A DNA stretch of 64,000 nucleotides, from NCBI GenBank assembly GCA_017303355.1, contig JAFLCU010000008.1:103042-167041 (forward strand), written 5' to 3'. This document shows positions 25,457 to 34,952 of this stretch, piece by piece. The translations under genes were made by a program, and so were the position numbers. Positions within the stretch are counted from its first letter, which is position 1, and each line of letters opens with the position of its first letter. Source of the stretch: Caulobacterales bacterium. GTDB lineage: Bacteria; Pseudomonadota; Alphaproteobacteria; Caulobacterales; Aquidulcibacteraceae. Below the pieces are notes generated by a model that searched no databases, was not told the DNA's origin, and saw only the letters and a program-made list of their open reading frames with translations.

Positions 25457-25797
25457 CGCGGATAGGCCTCATCGCGCGCTGTGAACAGCCATAAGCCGAA
25501 CGCGTAGATCACCGGCGTAAACACCTGCAGCACGCCGACAATGGAACCGGCGGAGCGGCGCACGACGGCGATCGCCTCGCTGCCGTCCTCAAGCACGGCG
25601 CCAATGCTTGTCGCCACCGGATTGGCCAACACCAGCAAGGCAATCAGGCAAACCCAGAACGCAATCGCGCTCGCGACAATGGGAGAGGTGCGCTCGACGT
25701 AATCGTCGGCGGCATGTTCCTCGAGATGCGTCAAGCTTGACCAGATGGTCAGCGGCCAAAACGCCGCGTTGAGGAACCGTAGCGGAGCTGCACGCAT
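25453..25797 (-). CDS. Small membrane protein
   Basis: ATG 25797 with GGAGG upstream gives 114 residues with two or three hydrophobic segments (for example IVASAIAFWVCLIALLVLAN and GVLQVFTPVIYAFGLWLF). No family is recognised. It converges with purK. Confidence 0.65.
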   Translation of the reverse strand: MRAAPLRFLNAAFWPLTIWSSLTHLEEHAADDYVERTSPIVASAIAFWVCLIALLVLANPVATSIGAVLEDGSEAIAVVRRSAGSIVGVLQVFTPVIYAFGLWLFTARDEAYPR

Positions 25798-25895
25798 GAA
25801 AGCGCCTCCATCACGGGACCGTGAGAAGGCCAATATAAGATACGTCGCGCGCGCGCCGTTCGCGTTGCCGCGATTTAAGTGAAATGCCTGCTACG

Positions 25896-26546
25896 TCAGC
25901 GCCCGCCGTAGCGCAGGCGCGCGGCGATGCCCAACGCTGTCTGCGCGGCTTCGCCAACCGGCTTCAAGCTGGCTTTGAATTTCTCGAACTGCATCACGTT
26001 CTCAATGCGCGCGTCGAGAAACGCCCACGTCGCCTCGTGATCTTCGCTCTCGTCAGCGAACCAGCGCGCGTACGTGCTGGCGAGCACGCCCGAAAGAATC
26101 GCCCGCTTGGAATAGAAATTCCCGTCGGTCGATTTGTCACCCAGGGCGCGCCAGATGTGGTCCGCCGTGCGCCACAGCAGACGGCTCGCCTCCGGCGCCC
26201 GATCAGGGCGGGAAAGCGCTCGCGTCATCGCCCGCGCGGCCTTCTTGTAGGGCGCCTGCGCCTCCAGGCGGACCTGCACCGCCGCCCGAACCTTCTGACG
26301 AATTTTCATGGCGTCGAGATCGAGTTCGTCCAGTCTGTCCAGCATGGCCTGGTCGGCCCGGGCGGCGAAGGCGTCGAAGAGATCCGCCGCGCCACGGGGG
26401 CACGCCAGCGCCGCCTCCCCCTCGGTCAGCCCGGCCTCGGCGACGGCGACGCCGAAGGCGGCGTCCGTCCACCCCAATTCAGCGGCATGAGCCGGGAAAA
26501 CCTCTAAAATACGGGTGCGGAACCGGGCGGACGGGGTCTCGGGCAT
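25896..26546 (-). CDS. COQ9-family protein (ubiquinone biosynthesis)
   Basis: I use ATG 26546 (216 residues); the next upstream start would lie inside the rpsU promoter. The protein matches COQ9: [60 protein letters not shown] and DTNFYSKR-like text ([20 protein letters not shown]). COQ9 is a lipid-binding TetR-like fold that delivers quinone intermediates to COQ7. Divergence from rpsU is a conserved alphaproteobacterial arrangement. Family is firm; the bacterial role is by homology. Confidence 0.87.
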   Translation of the reverse strand: MPETPSARFRTRILEVFPAHAAELGWTDAAFGVAVAEAGLTEGEAALACPRGAADLFDAFAARADQAMLDRLDELDLDAMKIRQKVRAAVQVRLEAQAPYKKAARAMTRALSRPDRAPEASRLLWRTADHIWRALGDKSTDGNFYSKRAILSGVLASTYARWFADESEDHEATWAFLDARIENVMQFEKFKASLKPVGEAAQTALGIAARLRYGGR

Positions 26547-26593
26547 GGTCGAAAGGTAAGCCCGGCGGCTGGCGCCGTCGACCCGTTCCGGCA

Positions 26594-26621
26594 TGGACAG
26601 AGCCGCGACCTTTTGCTATCA
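26594..26621 (+). promoter_or_regulatory. Promoter of rpsU
   Basis: TGGACA (26594-26599), a 16-bp spacer and CTATCA (26616-26621), then GCCCGCC and TTCACTTT. The -10 hexamer is identical to that of rpmE, with the same spacing as at rpmE and rpmJ. Confidence 0.75.
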
Positions 26622-26708
26622 GCCCGCCTTCACTTTAACACAGCCCCCCGGCGCATCCGCCCTGGCGGCTGGTTTCGTATTGGTTTTGAAAGCTCGCGGG
26701 AGACGGTC

Positions 26709-26942
26709 CTGGTACAGATTTTCGTACGCGATAACAACGTCGATCAGGCGTTGAAGGCGCTCAAGAAGAAGATGCAGCGGGAAGGCACTTTCCGCGAAAT
26801 GAAGCGTCGCAATCACTTCGAAAAGCCGTCCGAAAAGCGTGCGCGCGAGCGTGCGGAAGCCGTGCGCCGCGCCCGTAAGCTGGCGCGCAAGCGCGCCCAG
26901 CGGGAAGGCCTGCTGCCGCGTCCGCCAGCGAAGCCGCGTTAA
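26709..26942 (+). CDS. rpsU: Ribosomal protein bS21, apparent CTG start
   Basis: The product starts [20 protein letters not shown] and continues [20 protein letters not shown], exactly the S21 pattern; length is 77 residues with a basic C-terminal extension typical of alphaproteobacteria. No ATG or GTG is in frame upstream, and the only TTG (26613) overlaps the -10 box. The codon where homologs have the initiator Met is CTG (26709), with GGGAG six bases upstream. S21 binds the 30S platform and helps Shine-Dalgarno initiation. The leader is about 80 nt. Confidence 0.9.
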   Translation: MVQIFVRDNNVDQALKALKKKMQREGTFREMKRRNHFEKPSEKRARERAEAVRRARKLARKRAQREGLLPRPPAKPR

Positions 26943-26967
26943 GAACGCCGCGAGAGCTTAAAGTTTG

Positions 26968-27001
26968 AAGCGCCGTCCGGTCTCGCCGGGCGGCGCTTTC
27001 A
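26968..27001 (+). terminator. Terminator of rpsU
   Basis: A 13-bp stem with one G-U pair (26968-26980 with 26986-26998) and a five-base loop ends in TTTC. It overlaps the end of the convergent MarR gene by a few bases. Confidence 0.8.
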
Positions 27002-27436
27002 TTGCTGGCGTTCGTCGTCAGCGGCGAGACGCAGCATCAAGTCCGCGGTGCTGTTGAGGTGCGCGCGTTCCGTCGCACTCAAGCGCGCGAGCCGCTTGGT
27101 CAACAACGCGAGCCTGCGCTTGCGCCCCTCTTCCATGAGCGCGCGCCCCTTTGCCGTCACCTCGATGCGCACGCCGCGTTTGTCGGCCTTATCCGCGCGC
27201 TTGGCGACGAGCCCATCGGCTTCCAAATCGGCGACAAGCTTCGACATCGTCGGCGCGCGCACTTGCTCGACCTTCGCCAACGCGCCCAAACTCATCGGCC
27301 CGCCGAAGGTGAGCACCGAGAGCGCCGAAAGCTTTGGCGCGGAAACGCCAGTCTCGGCATCGGCCACGCGCACCGCCCGCAACAACCTGATCGCGGCGGA
27401 GTGCAAATGCATGGCGGTGTCGAGCGTACGGGACAT
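26999..27436 (-). CDS. MarR-family transcriptional regulator
   Basis: The 145-residue protein has the MarR winged helix: APKLSALSVLTFGGPMSLGA, AKVEQVRAPTMSKLVADLEA (recognition helix) and KRADKADKRGVRIEVTAKGR (wing), flanked by dimerisation helices. It is divergent from a VOC gene, and a perfect 8+8 inverted repeat lies in the shared 66-bp gap, so it probably represses both genes until a ligand binds. Confidence 0.88.
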   Translation of the reverse strand: MSRTLDTAMHLHSAAIRLLRAVRVADAETGVSAPKLSALSVLTFGGPMSLGALAKVEQVRAPTMSKLVADLEADGLVAKRADKADKRGVRIEVTAKGRALMEEGRKRRLALLTKRLARLSATERAHLNSTADLMLRLAADDERQQ

Positions 27437-27451
27437 GGCGCCGATTCTGGA

Positions 27452-27480
27452 TTGACGTTATTAGTTAGTCAAACTAACTA
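27452..27480 (+). promoter_or_regulatory. VOC gene promoter with MarR operator
   Basis: TTGACG (27452-27457), 17 bp and TAACTA (27475-27480). The spacer and -10 are covered by a perfect inverted repeat TAGTTAGT-CAA-ACTAACTA (27462-27480), placed to block RNA polymerase. Confidence 0.75.
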
Positions 27481-27502
27481 TATGCCGAAAGGGAGATCGA
27501 CG

Positions 27503-27886
27503 ATGAACGAACCCACGCCGCTACTTTCCGGCATCGCCCAGATCGCGCTTGCCAGCGCCGATCCGATCGCGCTGGTTGCGTTCTATCGCGACATGCTGGG
27601 TCTGCCCGTTTTGTTCGAAGCAAGCGGCATGACGTTCTTCCAGTCCGGCGCAACGCGCTTGATGATCGGCCACGCCCAGCCAGGCCAGGCAATCGGCGGG
27701 GACGCCGTGATCTATTTCGAACCGCGCGATTGGAGCGCAGCTGAAGCCAAGCTCGAACAGGCCGGCATTGCCTTCATGAGCCCCGCCCAAGTGCTGCAAC
27801 AAGCGCCAGGGCGCGAACTCGTACTCCGCGCCTTCAAGGACCCTGAAGGCCACACGCTCGCGCTCCTGGGCTGGCGGGCGGCGTGA
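27503..27886 (+). CDS. Glyoxalase/VOC superfamily protein
   Basis: ATG 27503 with GGGAG seven bases before gives 127 residues: SGIAQIALASADPIALVAFY, LGLPVLFE, a central ATRLMIG and the closing FKDPEGHTLALLGW. This is one VOC module pair (betaalphabetabetabeta x2) as in glyoxalase I and bleomycin-resistance proteins. Metal ligands could be His/Glu, but the first His position is not canonical. It is MarR-controlled and coupled (GTGA) to a methyltransferase-like gene, suggesting response to an electrophile or toxin. Confidence 0.82.
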   Translation: MNEPTPLLSGIAQIALASADPIALVAFYRDMLGLPVLFEASGMTFFQSGATRLMIGHAQPGQAIGGDAVIYFEPRDWSAAEAKLEQAGIAFMSPAQVLQQAPGRELVLRAFKDPEGHTLALLGWRAA

Positions 27887-28554
27887 AGCCCCGCGAACTC
27901 ATCGCCACGGCCGCCATACCAGGCGGCGACACGCTGCAGCTCATTCGCCGCGACAATGATTTCATGATCACGCTGGGCGGCAATGAGTTGATGAGCAGCA
28001 GGGTGCGCGGTTCGGAAGAAGCGCTCGCGGTAATGACCTGCGAGCGGTTGAGAAACGTCGCAAGCGCGCATCTCCTTATCGGCGGCTACGGCATGGGCTT
28101 TACCTTGCGCGCCGCGCTCGCGGCGCTTGGACCAAGTGCGCGTGCCACGGTCGCCGAACTCGTGCCGGAGATCATCGCATGGGCGCGCGGGCCTATGGCG
28201 GCGCTAACGCGCGACTGCCTCGATGATCCACGTGTGCGCATTGTTGCTGGCGACGTCGGCGCCTCCATTGCGCAAGCGGTCAACGCCTACGACGCCATCC
28301 TGCTCGACGTCGACAACGGGCCTGACGGGCTCGTGCGCGCCGAGAACGACCAGCTTTATTCGACGCGCGGCCTCGCCACGGCGAAAGCAGCGCTGAAACG
28401 CGGTGGCGTTTTGGCGATATGGTCTGCCGCACCCGACGCGGCGTTCACGCGTCGTTTGAAGCACGCCGGCTTCGACGTCGAAGAAGCAACGGTGCGCGCA
28501 CGCGGCGGCGGCAAAGGCGCGCGCCACGTCATCTGGTTCGCCAAGGCGCCCTAG
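27883..28554 (+). CDS. Spermidine-synthase-like SAM-binding protein
   Basis: GTG 27883 overlaps the VOC stop. The 223 residues show a spermine/spermidine-synthase-type Rossmann fold: AHLLIGGYGMGFTLRAALAA, VAELVPEIIAWARG, DDPRVRIVAGDVGASI and YDAILLDVDNGPDGL. The N-terminal beta part (GDTLQLIRRDNDFMITLGGN) is also as in that family. The Asp pair for polyamine binding is not clear, so it may be another SAM-dependent enzyme. It shares the MarR-controlled transcript. Confidence 0.8.
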   Translation: MKPRELIATAAIPGGDTLQLIRRDNDFMITLGGNELMSSRVRGSEEALAVMTCERLRNVASAHLLIGGYGMGFTLRAALAALGPSARATVAELVPEIIAWARGPMAALTRDCLDDPRVRIVAGDVGASIAQAVNAYDAILLDVDNGPDGLVRAENDQLYSTRGLATAKAALKRGGVLAIWSAAPDAAFTRRLKHAGFDVEEATVRARGGGKGARHVIWFAKAP

Positions 28555-28557
28555 GCG

Positions 28558-28851
28558 TTACGGTTCAAGCGGATCGAACTTTTCCAGCAGCGGGCGCTCG
28601 GCCAGGCACGGCCCCAGCTTTGGGCTGGCGCCGCGAAACCATTCCGAGCCCATGTGCGCATCAAGCGTCGCCTGATCGGCGTACATCTCCATGACGATGT
28701 AGGTCGTCGGCTCCTTCTGCGAGCGGCAGAAATGATAGACGGTCACGCCGGGCTCGTTGGCGCGCGTCGCGCGCACCAAGTCGCGCATCGCGTCCTCGAA
28801 CGCGGCGACCTGATCCGGCTTCACCTTCATCGTCGCGACAACACCGATCAT
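28558..28851 (-). CDS. ABM (antibiotic biosynthesis monooxygenase)-domain protein
   Basis: ATG 28851 with GAGGA upstream gives 97 residues: MIGVVATMKVKPDQVAAFED, TRANEPGVTVYHFCRSQKEP and TYIVMEMYADQATLDAHMGS. This is the ferredoxin-like ABM/YgiN fold, found in quinol monooxygenases and heme-degrading or detoxifying proteins. It converges with the methyltransferase-like gene. Confidence 0.85.
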   Translation of the reverse strand: MIGVVATMKVKPDQVAAFEDAMRDLVRATRANEPGVTVYHFCRSQKEPTTYIVMEMYADQATLDAHMGSEWFRGASPKLGPCLAERPLLEKFDPLEP

Positions 28852-28915
28852 GCGTGTTCCTCCGTATTTACCCTCAGAGTGCCGCTTGATAGCGTCCCGA
28901 TCAACAGCCGTAACG

Positions 28916-30349
28916 TTAGCCCTTGGCTTTGCGTCCAAACAGGCTCGAAACGCTGAGCTGGTTCACAACGCCAGCGCGGAAAATCTGCGCCGCCAGCAGC
29001 AGGATCACGATCACCGCGATCAGCATCACGCCCGCCATGCCGGCGATTTCCGTCCAGGCCAAGCCAGAAGGCGCGCGGATGAGCAATAGAAACGGCGTGA
29101 AGATCGGCACCCAGGACGCCATCTCGATGATCGGCGCGTTCGGGTTATCGAGCGCCGGCGTGATGAGCATCATCGGCATCGCCAACACCAGCGCCACCGG
29201 CCCCAACAGCGTCTGCGCCTCCTGGATCGATTCACAGAGCGACCCGAGCGCGAGGAAAATCGCGCCATACATCAAATAGCCGGCGACAAAACCAATCGCG
29301 AACGCCACCAGCAAGCGTGGCTCCAAGAACGCCGCCGCCACTTGCCCGAACATGGAATTGCCCATGCTGGCAGCGGCCGTCGAAAGCAGCGTGCCGCCCA
29401 AAGCGCCCCAGAACAAAAACAGCGTCGCACTCACCGCAGCCACGCCCAGCAGCTTGCCGATCAGCATCTCAAGCGGCGTCACGCTAGTGAGCAGCGTGTC
29501 GAGAATTTTGTTGGATTTCTCCTCGATCACACCGGAAAGCAGCATGTTGGCGACCGAGAACACCACACTCCAGAGAATGAACGAAAGCGCCAGCGCCGCG
29601 AAGAACGGCGCGCGCTGGCGCAGCGTGACTTGCCCCTCGCCCGCGCTCGGCCGTGGATCGCGCTGCGATACCTGCGGGTTTAATTCCTGCAAGCGATCCG
29701 CTTCGATCGGGTCCAACCCTTGGCCCGCCAGCGCTTCGCGTTGCATCTCCAGCCGCAGCGCACGGCGCGCGATATTCGACGGCTCATCGTGGCTGAGATT
29801 GACGCTCCAATACTCGATCGTCGGTGCGTTCTCGACGCGGCGCAGATGCAGCGCGCCATAAAGCGCGCCTCCATCGCTTAGCGTGCGCGTACCATCCAAA
29901 TACGGGCGCAATGCCTGGATGTCGCCCTCGGGCGCATCAATGATGCGATAGCGTGGCGACGGGATTGGAAACGCCGCCAACGCATTCGGCGCCTGCATGC
30001 TGACGATATGGCGCGCGGCCTGTATCGCGGCTTCGCGATTGGGGGCGCCGTCAAAAGCCGCAAGCGCGGTTTCCGCGTGCGATGGCGCAGCGGCTGCGAC
30101 ATAAGCCGCCACCTCGCGGCGCGCATCCTCCAGCGCCATCTGCGCGAACGCCTCGGAAACCGCCGCGCCATCCTCGGCGCGTTCGGCCACGATCGTCAGC
30201 ACGCGCGGCGGCTCGGCGCGCGCCAGCAGCAACGGGCCAAACATCAGGGCAGCGATGATCAACGGCGCCGTGAACAGCGAGAGCCAAAAGCCCCACGCGC
30301 CCACGTAGGCGAGGTAATCACGGCGCGCGACGAGAAGGATGGAAGACAT
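28916..30349 (-). CDS. ABC-2 type transporter permease (NatB-like)
   Basis: The 477-residue protein has one N-terminal membrane segment (VGAWGFWLSLFTAPLIIAAL), a large extracytoplasmic domain (about 45-240) and a cluster of five or six C-terminal segments, including SGVIEEKSNKILDTLLTSVT, the conserved ABC-2 loop. This is the NatB/YhaP architecture, in which the pair exports sodium or organic compounds. The ATPase gene ends five bases before it on the same strand. Confidence 0.87.
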   Translation of the reverse strand: MSSILLVARRDYLAYVGAWGFWLSLFTAPLIIAALMFGPLLLARAEPPRVLTIVAERAEDGAAVSEAFAQMALEDARREVAAYVAAAAPSHAETALAAFDGAPNREAAIQAARHIVSMQAPNALAAFPIPSPRYRIIDAPEGDIQALRPYLDGTRTLSDGGALYGALHLRRVENAPTIEYWSVNLSHDEPSNIARRALRLEMQREALAGQGLDPIEADRLQELNPQVSQRDPRPSAGEGQVTLRQRAPFFAALALSFILWSVVFSVANMLLSGVIEEKSNKILDTLLTSVTPLEMLIGKLLGVAAVSATLFLFWGALGGTLLSTAAASMGNSMFGQVAAAFLEPRLLVAFAIGFVAGYLMYGAIFLALGSLCESIQEAQTLLGPVALVLAMPMMLITPALDNPNAPIIEMASWVPIFTPFLLLIRAPSGLAWTEIAGMAGVMLIAVIVILLLAAQIFRAGVVNQLSVSSLFGRKAKG

Positions 30350-30354
30350 CGCGC

Positions 30355-31290
30355 CTACTCCGCCGCCGGCATGGCTTTATCGCCGACAAGCGCGACGAAC
30401 GCTTCGTGCAGGCTCGCCCGCGCCGGCTCAAACAGCGAAAGTGGTGCGCCCGCTTCGACGCACGCCGCCAGCAATTGGCGTGAGCCGTGGCCATTCTCCA
30501 GCCGCGCGCGCCAGCGCTTGTTGCCGTGCTCTTCGCCGTCGAACTCGATATTGAAACCGCGTGGCGCCAAGGCGGCCGCCAGATCGTAGTCGCCGTCCGT
30601 CTCCAGCACCGCCACGCTCGGCGCCAGCGCCAACGCTTCCGGCACCGTGCCTTCGAACGCTTTTTGCCCGTGCGCGATCAGCAGAATGCGATCGCACAAA
30701 CGCTCGGCATGCTCCATCACGTGCGTGGAGAAGAGGATGGTGCGCCCCGCCGCGGCTTGAGCGCGAATGGTGTCCTCAAGCACGCGCTGGTTCACCGGAT
30801 CGAGACCGGAGAACGGCTCATCGAAAATGATAAAATCCGGCTCGTGCGCGATGGCCGCGAGCACTTGGACTTTCTGCGCCATGCCCTTCGACAGCGTCTT
30901 GATCTTCTTGCGCCGCATCTTGCCGAGGCCGTGCGCTTCGAGCAGCGCATCCGCGCGCTTGTAGGCAACGCTCGACGGCGTGCCCTTCAACCGCGCGAGA
31001 TAAGCGATGGCGCCGCGCGCGCTCATCGAGCGGTAAAGCCCGCGCTCCTCCGGCAAATAGCCTACACGCCGCAACATATCGCGCGAGATGGGACCGCCCA
31101 GGAGCGAGATGCGCCCAGCACTCGGCCGCAACACGCCCACCAGCATGCGCAATGTCGATGACTTGCCCGCGCCGTTCGGCCCCAATACGCCATAGATCGC
31201 CCCTTGCGGGACGCTGAACGATAGATCTTGGACCGCGGTGCGCGCGCCGTAGCGCTTGACCAGGCCTTCTGCTTCAAGCGCGGCATTCAT
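30355..31290 (-). CDS. ABC transporter ATP-binding protein (NatA-like)
   Basis: I use ATG 31290 (311 residues). It has Walker [10 protein letters not shown], the Q-loop region RRVGYLPEERGLYRSMSARG, signature TLSKGMAQKVQVL and Walker B FIIFDEPFSGLDP, plus H-loop FSTHVMEHAE. The sequence PEERGLY is typical of the NatA/YhaQ group. A C-terminal domain (about 225-311) follows, as in that group. It pairs with the downstream permease to form an inner-membrane exporter. Confidence 0.92.
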   Translation of the reverse strand: MNAALEAEGLVKRYGARTAVQDLSFSVPQGAIYGVLGPNGAGKSSTLRMLVGVLRPSAGRISLLGGPISRDMLRRVGYLPEERGLYRSMSARGAIAYLARLKGTPSSVAYKRADALLEAHGLGKMRRKKIKTLSKGMAQKVQVLAAIAHEPDFIIFDEPFSGLDPVNQRVLEDTIRAQAAAGRTILFSTHVMEHAERLCDRILLIAHGQKAFEGTVPEALALAPSVAVLETDGDYDLAAALAPRGFNIEFDGEEHGNKRWRARLENGHGSRQLLAACVEAGAPLSLFEPARASLHEAFVALVGDKAMPAAE

Positions 31291-31451
31291 GCGAGGCCAG
31301 ATGTACGGGGGCGGCCGGGCCCAGATCAAGCCGCCTTCGCCCGTTGGGCGCATCGGCTGCGGCAACTTTTCCGTGACGAGAGCCGCATCGGTTTGGCTAG
31401 CCAGACGCAACAGGCTGGTTACATTGCGCTCGCGAGATTTGCGGAGCGCGC

Positions 31452-31856
31452 ATGGCCTATTGGTTGATCAAGAGCGAACCGGACACGTGGTCCTGGGATC
31501 AGCATATGAAGAAGGGCGCCGATGCCTGGACCGGCGTGCGCAACCACCAGGCCAAGGCGCATCTGAACGCCATGAAGAAGGGCGATAAGGCGTTCTTCTA
31601 TCACTCCAATGAAGGCAAGGAGATCGTTGGCGTCAGCGAGGTGGTCAAGGAAGCCTACCCGGACCCTACCGACAAGACCGGTGCGTTTGTCTGCGTGGAG
31701 TTCAAGGCGGTGGAGCCGGTAAAAACGCCGGTCACGCTCGCGACCGTGAAAGCCGAATTGCCGGACATGGTGCTCGCGAAAAATTCGCGCCTCTCGGTGC
31801 AACCGGTGACGGCGGATGAGTGGAAGAAAATTAGAAAGTTGGCCGGTCTCAAATGA
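31452..31856 (+). CDS. EVE-domain protein
   Basis: The 134-residue protein is a complete EVE domain: [59 protein letters not shown] domains are PUA/YTH-like folds that bind modified bases in DNA or RNA. Its stop overlaps the start of the following hydrolase (ATGA at 31853). Related stand-alone proteins are widespread in proteobacteria and of unsettled function. Confidence 0.93.
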   Translation: MAYWLIKSEPDTWSWDQHMKKGADAWTGVRNHQAKAHLNAMKKGDKAFFYHSNEGKEIVGVSEVVKEAYPDPTDKTGAFVCVEFKAVEPVKTPVTLATVKAELPDMVLAKNSRLSVQPVTADEWKKIRKLAGLK

Positions 31857-32812
31857 GCTATCTCGATCCCGCGCTTTTCTCCGATGACGCCATCCCGCCG
31901 GAAACGCGCACGCTGAATGAAGGCATCATCGCGGCCACCGCCAACATGGCCGATTGGTGGGCCGTGGGCGCGCAAAAGGTGCGCGACGCCCGCGAACGCG
32001 GCGAAGGCGTATTTCCCGCGCCCGCGAAATCGGATCGCGCGCGCTGGATCGAAATCGACGGCCCCAGCGGCAAGATCAAATTGCGCGTGATCGCACCTGA
32101 AAAATCGCGGGGGGTTTATCTGCACATTCACGGCGGCGGTCACGTGCTTGGCGCCGCCGATCAGCAGGATCGCCTGTTGGAGCATTTCGCCGACACCGCG
32201 CGGCTCACCGCAATCAGTGTCGAGTATCGCTTGGCGCCGGAGCACCCGTTTCCCGCAGGGCCCGACGATTGCGAGGCGGCTGCACTTTGGGTGAGCGATC
32301 ACCTGCGCGATTTCGGCGGCGATCGCCTCGCCATCGGCGGTGAAAGCGCCGGCGCGCACCTGGCCGCGCTTACGATATTGCGCCTGCGCGACAAGCACGG
32401 CCGCGCCCCGTTCCATGCCGCTAACCTTGTGTTCGGCGTATTCGATCTCGGCCTCACGCCGAGCGCACGCGCCTTCGGCAATGAGCGCTTGGTTCTGCGT
32501 ACGCTCGACATTCTGAAATTCGGCGAAGCGTTCCTGCCAGGTCTGGACGCCGAACAAAAACGTGCGCCGCATCTTTCGCCGCTCTACGCCGATCTGCGCG
32601 GACTGTGCCCCGCGCTCTTCACCATCGGCACACGCGATGCGCTGCTGGACGATTCGCTTTTCATGCACACGCGTTGGGTCGCCGCCGGCAATGCAGCCGA
32701 ACTCGCGATCTATCCTGGCGCCTGCCATGGATTTATCGCCTTCCCGTGTCCGCAAACGTTCCAGTCGCTGCAACAACAAGCGGCGTTCTTGAACGCGACC
32801 CTGGGCGGCTAA
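31853..32812 (+). CDS. HSL-family alpha/beta hydrolase (esterase)
   Basis: The 319-residue cytosolic protein shows the hormone-sensitive-lipase pattern: the oxyanion motif [27 protein letters not shown], the nucleophile elbow [11 protein letters not shown] and a C-terminal catalytic acid/His ([20 protein letters not shown]). It likely hydrolyses small esters. It is coupled to the EVE gene and overlaps the S46 peptidase stop by four bases. Confidence 0.9.
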   Translation: MSYLDPALFSDDAIPPETRTLNEGIIAATANMADWWAVGAQKVRDARERGEGVFPAPAKSDRARWIEIDGPSGKIKLRVIAPEKSRGVYLHIHGGGHVLGAADQQDRLLEHFADTARLTAISVEYRLAPEHPFPAGPDDCEAAALWVSDHLRDFGGDRLAIGGESAGAHLAALTILRLRDKHGRAPFHAANLVFGVFDLGLTPSARAFGNERLVLRTLDILKFGEAFLPGLDAEQKRAPHLSPLYADLRGLCPALFTIGTRDALLDDSLFMHTRWVAAGNAAELAIYPGACHGFIAFPCPQTFQSLQQQAAFLNATLGG

Positions 32813-34872
32813 TGGCCTTCTAGTTCCGCGAGCAACCCGCTCATGCCATAGACGTCGGCCAGCGCCATGCGAATGGCGGTCGATGTAACCGTGACGGAAC
32901 GATTGAGATCGCCATCATAGAAATATTCGCCGCCGAGCGAATGAATGTTGCCGTCGAACACCGCGCCCACGACGCGACCTTCGCGGTCGAGCAGCGGGCT
33001 GCCGGAATTGCCGCCGATCACGTCGTTGCTGGTCGACACATTGTAGATCGTGCTGGCGTCGATGCGCGCGCGTGCGTCGGCCCAACGCTGGCTGACGCGG
33101 AACGGCGGATTACCCGTCGCGCGCTCGTAGAGCCCGCCGGCGCGCGTGAACGCAGGCACGACGCGCCCGCTTGCTTCAGACCAGCCCTCGACTTGCCCAT
33201 AGCTGACACGCGGGCTGAACGTCGCGTCCGGATATTGCGCCAAGCCGAATGCGCGGAAGCGCGCCCGCGCGATTCGCTCATGCGCCCGCGCCATCGGCCC
33301 CTCGACTTCCGTCACATAACGCTCGCGAACCGCACGCGCATCGCCATCCCATGCGCGCACGAATACGATCATCGGATCGTCGGAGGCTGCGATCGCCGCG
33401 GCCCCTCCCTCCCACAAGCGCATGCGGAACGCAGGGTCAGCTAGGCGCGATTGCGACAGGCGCTCGGCAAGCATTTCTGGGCTTTCCGAACCCAAAACAC
33501 GGCGCGCCACTGGATCATCGACCGTGAGATATTCGCGCATTTTCGAGAGCCAGAACGCGAGGTGCAATTCCTCGAATTCGGCGGGCGCCGGGCGATCGCC
33601 GCGCAGGCCCTGCACTACCGCCGCCAAGCGCGCGTCGGTGTAACGCGGCAAACGCTCGGCGTCTGGCTTGTCACGCTCGGCCGCGCCGCGCACGAGATCG
33701 CGCGCCCACGCAAACAGCAGCGAACGCTCACCGGCGCGCGCTTCGAGATACTGATAAGGATAGTACATCCCGCGATAGGCGTTCTGCGCGCGCGCTATCT
33801 CGCCCCACGCATCGCCGACCTCGCGCTGCGCGGCGCGATTGCGGCGTACGCGTTGCTGCAAATCCTCTTCGCGCGCCGTGATGCGTGCAAATCCCGCGGC
33901 GTCCGCCAACGCCTGGCGCCGGCCGGAAAGCCCCTTGAACGAATTCTGCACGCTTTGCAGCGCGCTCGAGGCGATGCGCGCCTGATCCAGCCCCAGCGCG
34001 GAATACGCGATCAAACGCCCACGGTATTCCGAAAGCGATGCGATCTGCGACGGCAACCCTACATCACGCTCGAACGCCAATTCGGTCGTTGTGCGCAAGC
34101 GCGAGGTACGCCCGGGATTGCCGGCGATCAACACGATCTCCTCTTCCGCCAGCGGCGTGAAGCGCATCGTGAGGTGGCCCGGCGTCGCCGCAACATGGCC
34201 ATTTTCGTAAACGCGCAGGAACGCGAAATCGAGGCCGTAGCGCGGGAAGTTGAAATTGTCCGGATCGCCGCCGAACGCGGCCATGCCGTGTTCCGGCGCG
34301 AACACAAGGCGCACGTCATTGAAGCGCTTGAAAGCGTGCAGCGCGTAGCGCCCGCCTTGATAAAGCGTCACGACCTCGCAGCGGATCGCGCCATCGGTGC
34401 ACTCGGCTTCGATGCGCGCGATTTCCGCGTCGCGCGCATGCGCGAACCCTTCCGCCGCAACGCCCAATGTGGCGGTGTTGATGCGCTCTGTCACATCGCT
34501 GATGTTCTGCAGCACCTGCACACTCATGTTCGGGCACTGGCGCTCTTCATCGCGATTGCGCGCGCCAAAACCGTACGTGATGAAATCGCTCTCAGCCGTT
34601 GCAAGCTCGGTCACACAGGAGATGACGCAATGGTGGTTGGTGAGCATTAGGCCATTGGCGCTGACATTCGAGGCCGAACAGCCCGGCACCCGCGCCGTGC
34701 CGGCCATGACGCGATCAAGCCATGCCCGATCCGGCGCCCAGCCCAGTTGTTCTTGCATGCGCTCCGACGGGAAATTGTCGAACGTCCACATGCCCTCCTC
34801 GGCCAACGCAGGCGAGGCGCCCACGCCAAGGAATCCAAAGACGGCCGCGGCCGCGCGCAAATTCTGGCGCAT
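32809..34872 (-). CDS. S46-family dipeptidyl-peptidase (DPP7-like)
   Basis: The 687-residue protein has a signal peptide (to about ALAEE) and the S46 layout: chymotrypsin-like halves flanking a helical domain. The catalytic triad is His81 ([10 protein letters not shown]), an Asp in [16 protein letters not shown] (about 203-205) and Ser623 in [13 protein letters not shown]. Residue 641, 18 after the nucleophile, is Gly (FDGNIHS); in Porphyromonas enzymes Gly here marks DPP7-like hydrophobic P1 preference and Arg marks DPP11. It releases dipeptides from peptide N-termini in the periplasm. Conserved cysteine pairs suggest disulphides. Confidence 0.93.
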   Translation of the reverse strand: MRQNLRAAAAVFGFLGVGASPALAEEGMWTFDNFPSERMQEQLGWAPDRAWLDRVMAGTARVPGCSASNVSANGLMLTNHHCVISCVTELATAESDFITYGFGARNRDEERQCPNMSVQVLQNISDVTERINTATLGVAAEGFAHARDAEIARIEAECTDGAIRCEVVTLYQGGRYALHAFKRFNDVRLVFAPEHGMAAFGGDPDNFNFPRYGLDFAFLRVYENGHVAATPGHLTMRFTPLAEEEIVLIAGNPGRTSRLRTTTELAFERDVGLPSQIASLSEYRGRLIAYSALGLDQARIASSALQSVQNSFKGLSGRRQALADAAGFARITAREEDLQQRVRRNRAAQREVGDAWGEIARAQNAYRGMYYPYQYLEARAGERSLLFAWARDLVRGAAERDKPDAERLPRYTDARLAAVVQGLRGDRPAPAEFEELHLAFWLSKMREYLTVDDPVARRVLGSESPEMLAERLSQSRLADPAFRMRLWEGGAAAIAASDDPMIVFVRAWDGDARAVRERYVTEVEGPMARAHERIARARFRAFGLAQYPDATFSPRVSYGQVEGWSEASGRVVPAFTRAGGLYERATGNPPFRVSQRWADARARIDASTIYNVSTSNDVIGGNSGSPLLDREGRVVGAVFDGNIHSLGGEYFYDGDLNRSVTVTSTAIRMALADVYGMSGLLAELEGH

Positions 34873-34952
34873 ATCGCCCCCAACGATTCGAGTTTGGGGC
34901 GAGCAAAGCGCAAAGCCGCGCGCTGGGGCAAGCGCGCGGCGGCGAACGGAGC

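Noticed and set aside
26613..26708. Longer rpsU product from TTG 26613
   Set aside because: The TTG overlaps the start of the -10 hexamer (26616-26621), so it could not be in the mRNA, and the extra residues match no S21 protein.
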